Source: Actinomycetota bacterium (GTDB taxonomy: Bacteria; Actinomycetota; Humimicrobiia; Humimicrobiales; Humimicrobiaceae). Taken from it: DNA of 8,100 nucleotides. The first letter of the stretch is position 1; every line of letters starts with the position of its first letter. The notes under the pieces were generated by a model. That model did not search any database. It was given only the letters and a program-made list of their open reading frames with translations, and had not been told where the DNA came from. This document shows positions 7,329 to 8,100 of the stretch, piece by piece. Position numbers and translations under genes: made by a program. Where the stretch lies: contig DNFX01000287.1 of NCBI GenBank assembly GCA_003486795.1, forward strand, positions 1 through 8,100, written 5' to 3'.

Positions 7329-7364
7329 ACTTATGTTAAAAAAGACTCATGGAAATGATGCAGA

Positions 7365-8100
7365 ATGCGGACCACAGCAATAATAATTTCAATACTATTC
7401 GTACTGGCTTTAAGCCTTTTACTGGTTTTTACCCTTAATTTTCTTGCTCCCTCGGATAAAACAACCACTGAAAAAGAAATAACTGATACTATCCAGACTA
7501 CTTCCAGCATTCCTGAACAGACTACCACAACTGAAAAGAAAACCACTTCACTGTCTGAAAAACTGGGAAAACCATTAATAGAGAAAATAGAGATCTATCT
7601 TGATGGGACAAGAGACGGGGGAGGAATTTTCCTTGGAGAAGCAGAATACGGGCTTAATTCTCCGGAAACAGAAAGTATCTATGGAGAGGAATTTTCAAAA
7701 TCAGGTTTTGAACTTTCCTGGGACAGCACAGGCTATATTTTTGAACCTGGTACAATTCATAGTTTTTATGTGTATGCATATGTCACTGATTCCGGATGGG
7801 AATATGCAAGAGAAACCATAACAGTGCCTGGTGAGCGTCTGCAGTCTTCAAATATAAGATTTTTTATCGATACTCCTGCAAACGGGAGCATTGTGGAACA
7901 GGATATAAATATCGGGGGATGGGCAGTAAATACATCTATTTCCGATTCGCCGGGTATTTCTGCCATAGAATTTTATCTGAATGGTCCAAAAGGTTTCGGG
8001 AAAAAAGTCGGAAATGCACAATTAGGAACTGCAAGAGAGGATGTCGCAGCATCCACCGGAAATCCTGCCTATCTTAACAGCGGTTTTAATTTTCTTTTGC
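7365..8100 (+). CDS. Membrane-anchored Ig-like repeat surface protein, N-terminal part (3' end outside window)
   Basis: Open frame of 245 codons running off the right edge. Residues about 5-27 form one hydrophobic segment after a short MRTT head, a signal anchor or signal peptide with no obvious cleavage site or lipobox. Residues 30-66 are a Thr/Ser/Glu/Lys-rich linker (runs such as TTTTEKKTT), typical of a flexible spacer outside the membrane. Two Ig-like beta-sandwich units follow: about 68-156 and 164 to the edge. The second has the pattern DTPANGS...INIGGWAVN...GISAIEFYLNGP...GTAREDVA...SGF, a form I recognise from bacterial surface and secreted proteins. The first repeats its later half (IEKIEIYLDG...LGEAEYG...SKSGFELSW) but lacks the DTP...GWA opening. 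A function cannot be assigned; such domains are usually structural or adhesive. ATG at 7365 is the first start after an in-frame TGA (7356-7358); the Shine-Dalgarno is weak (GGA 11 nt upstream). It is divergent from the glycosyltransferase block. Confidence 0.82.
   Translation, partial: MRTTAIIISILFVLALSLLLVFTLNFLAPSDKTTTEKEITDTIQTTSSIPEQTTTTEKKTTSLSEKLGKPLIEKIEIYLDGTRDGGGIFLGEAEYGLNSPETESIYGEEFSKSGFELSWDSTGYIFEPGTIHSFYVYAYVTDSGWEYARETITVPGERLQSSNIRFFIDTPANGSIVEQDINIGGWAVNTSISDSPGISAIEFYLNGPKGFGKKVGNAQLGTAREDVAASTGNPAYLNSGFNFLL

Noticed and set aside
7331..7966. Short ORFs on both strands (7331-7546 minus, 7600-7821 plus, 7766-7966 minus)
   Set aside because: They overlap the longer frame from 7365 that encodes a signal anchor, linker and Ig-like repeats, and they show no domain pattern of their own.

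Overview
The window is a low-GC bacterial stretch dominated by a leftward block of five glycosyltransferase genes, the last one cut by the left edge. To its right, a divergent gene encodes a membrane-anchored, Ig-like repeat protein that is cut by the right edge. Two genes start behind clear Shine-Dalgarno sequences, one TTG start has its own, and spacing is tight (13 to 74 bp). This fits a bacterium. The sequence alone does not fix the phylum: a low-GC Gram-positive, a deep actinobacterial or chloroflexal lineage, or a candidate phylum are all possible.

Layout from right to left, in transcription order of the minus-strand block: a GT4-type enzyme with a coiled-coil tail (5783-7237); a compact GT2 enzyme (4714-5769); a long GT4 enzyme fused to a methyltransferase-like domain and a helical tail (2327-4639); a GT2 enzyme whose catalytic domain is interrupted by a beta-rich insertion (795-2303); and a GT4-like enzyme of which only the first 241 codons are present (1-723). 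The two complete GT4 proteins share motifs along their length and look like diverged paralogues. The plus-strand gene (7365-8100) begins in the 127 bp intergenic region, where overlapping divergent promoter candidates can be drawn.

The five enzymes probably build one surface glycan by successive transfer of sugars from nucleotide-sugar donors at the cytoplasmic side of the membrane (O-antigen, capsule, or cell-wall polysaccharide). No polymerase, flippase, ABC exporter or sugar-nucleotide synthesis gene is visible, so the glycan cannot be named. The Ig-like protein is probably an extracytoplasmic surface protein; a link to the glycan is only suggested by position.

I see no mobile element, CRISPR array, tRNA or rRNA, and no convincing new defence or regulatory system. 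The most unusual features are in the domain architecture: the GT4/methyltransferase-like fusion that seems to lack the SAM-binding glycine motif, and insertions of possibly common origin inside two different glycosyltransferase folds.
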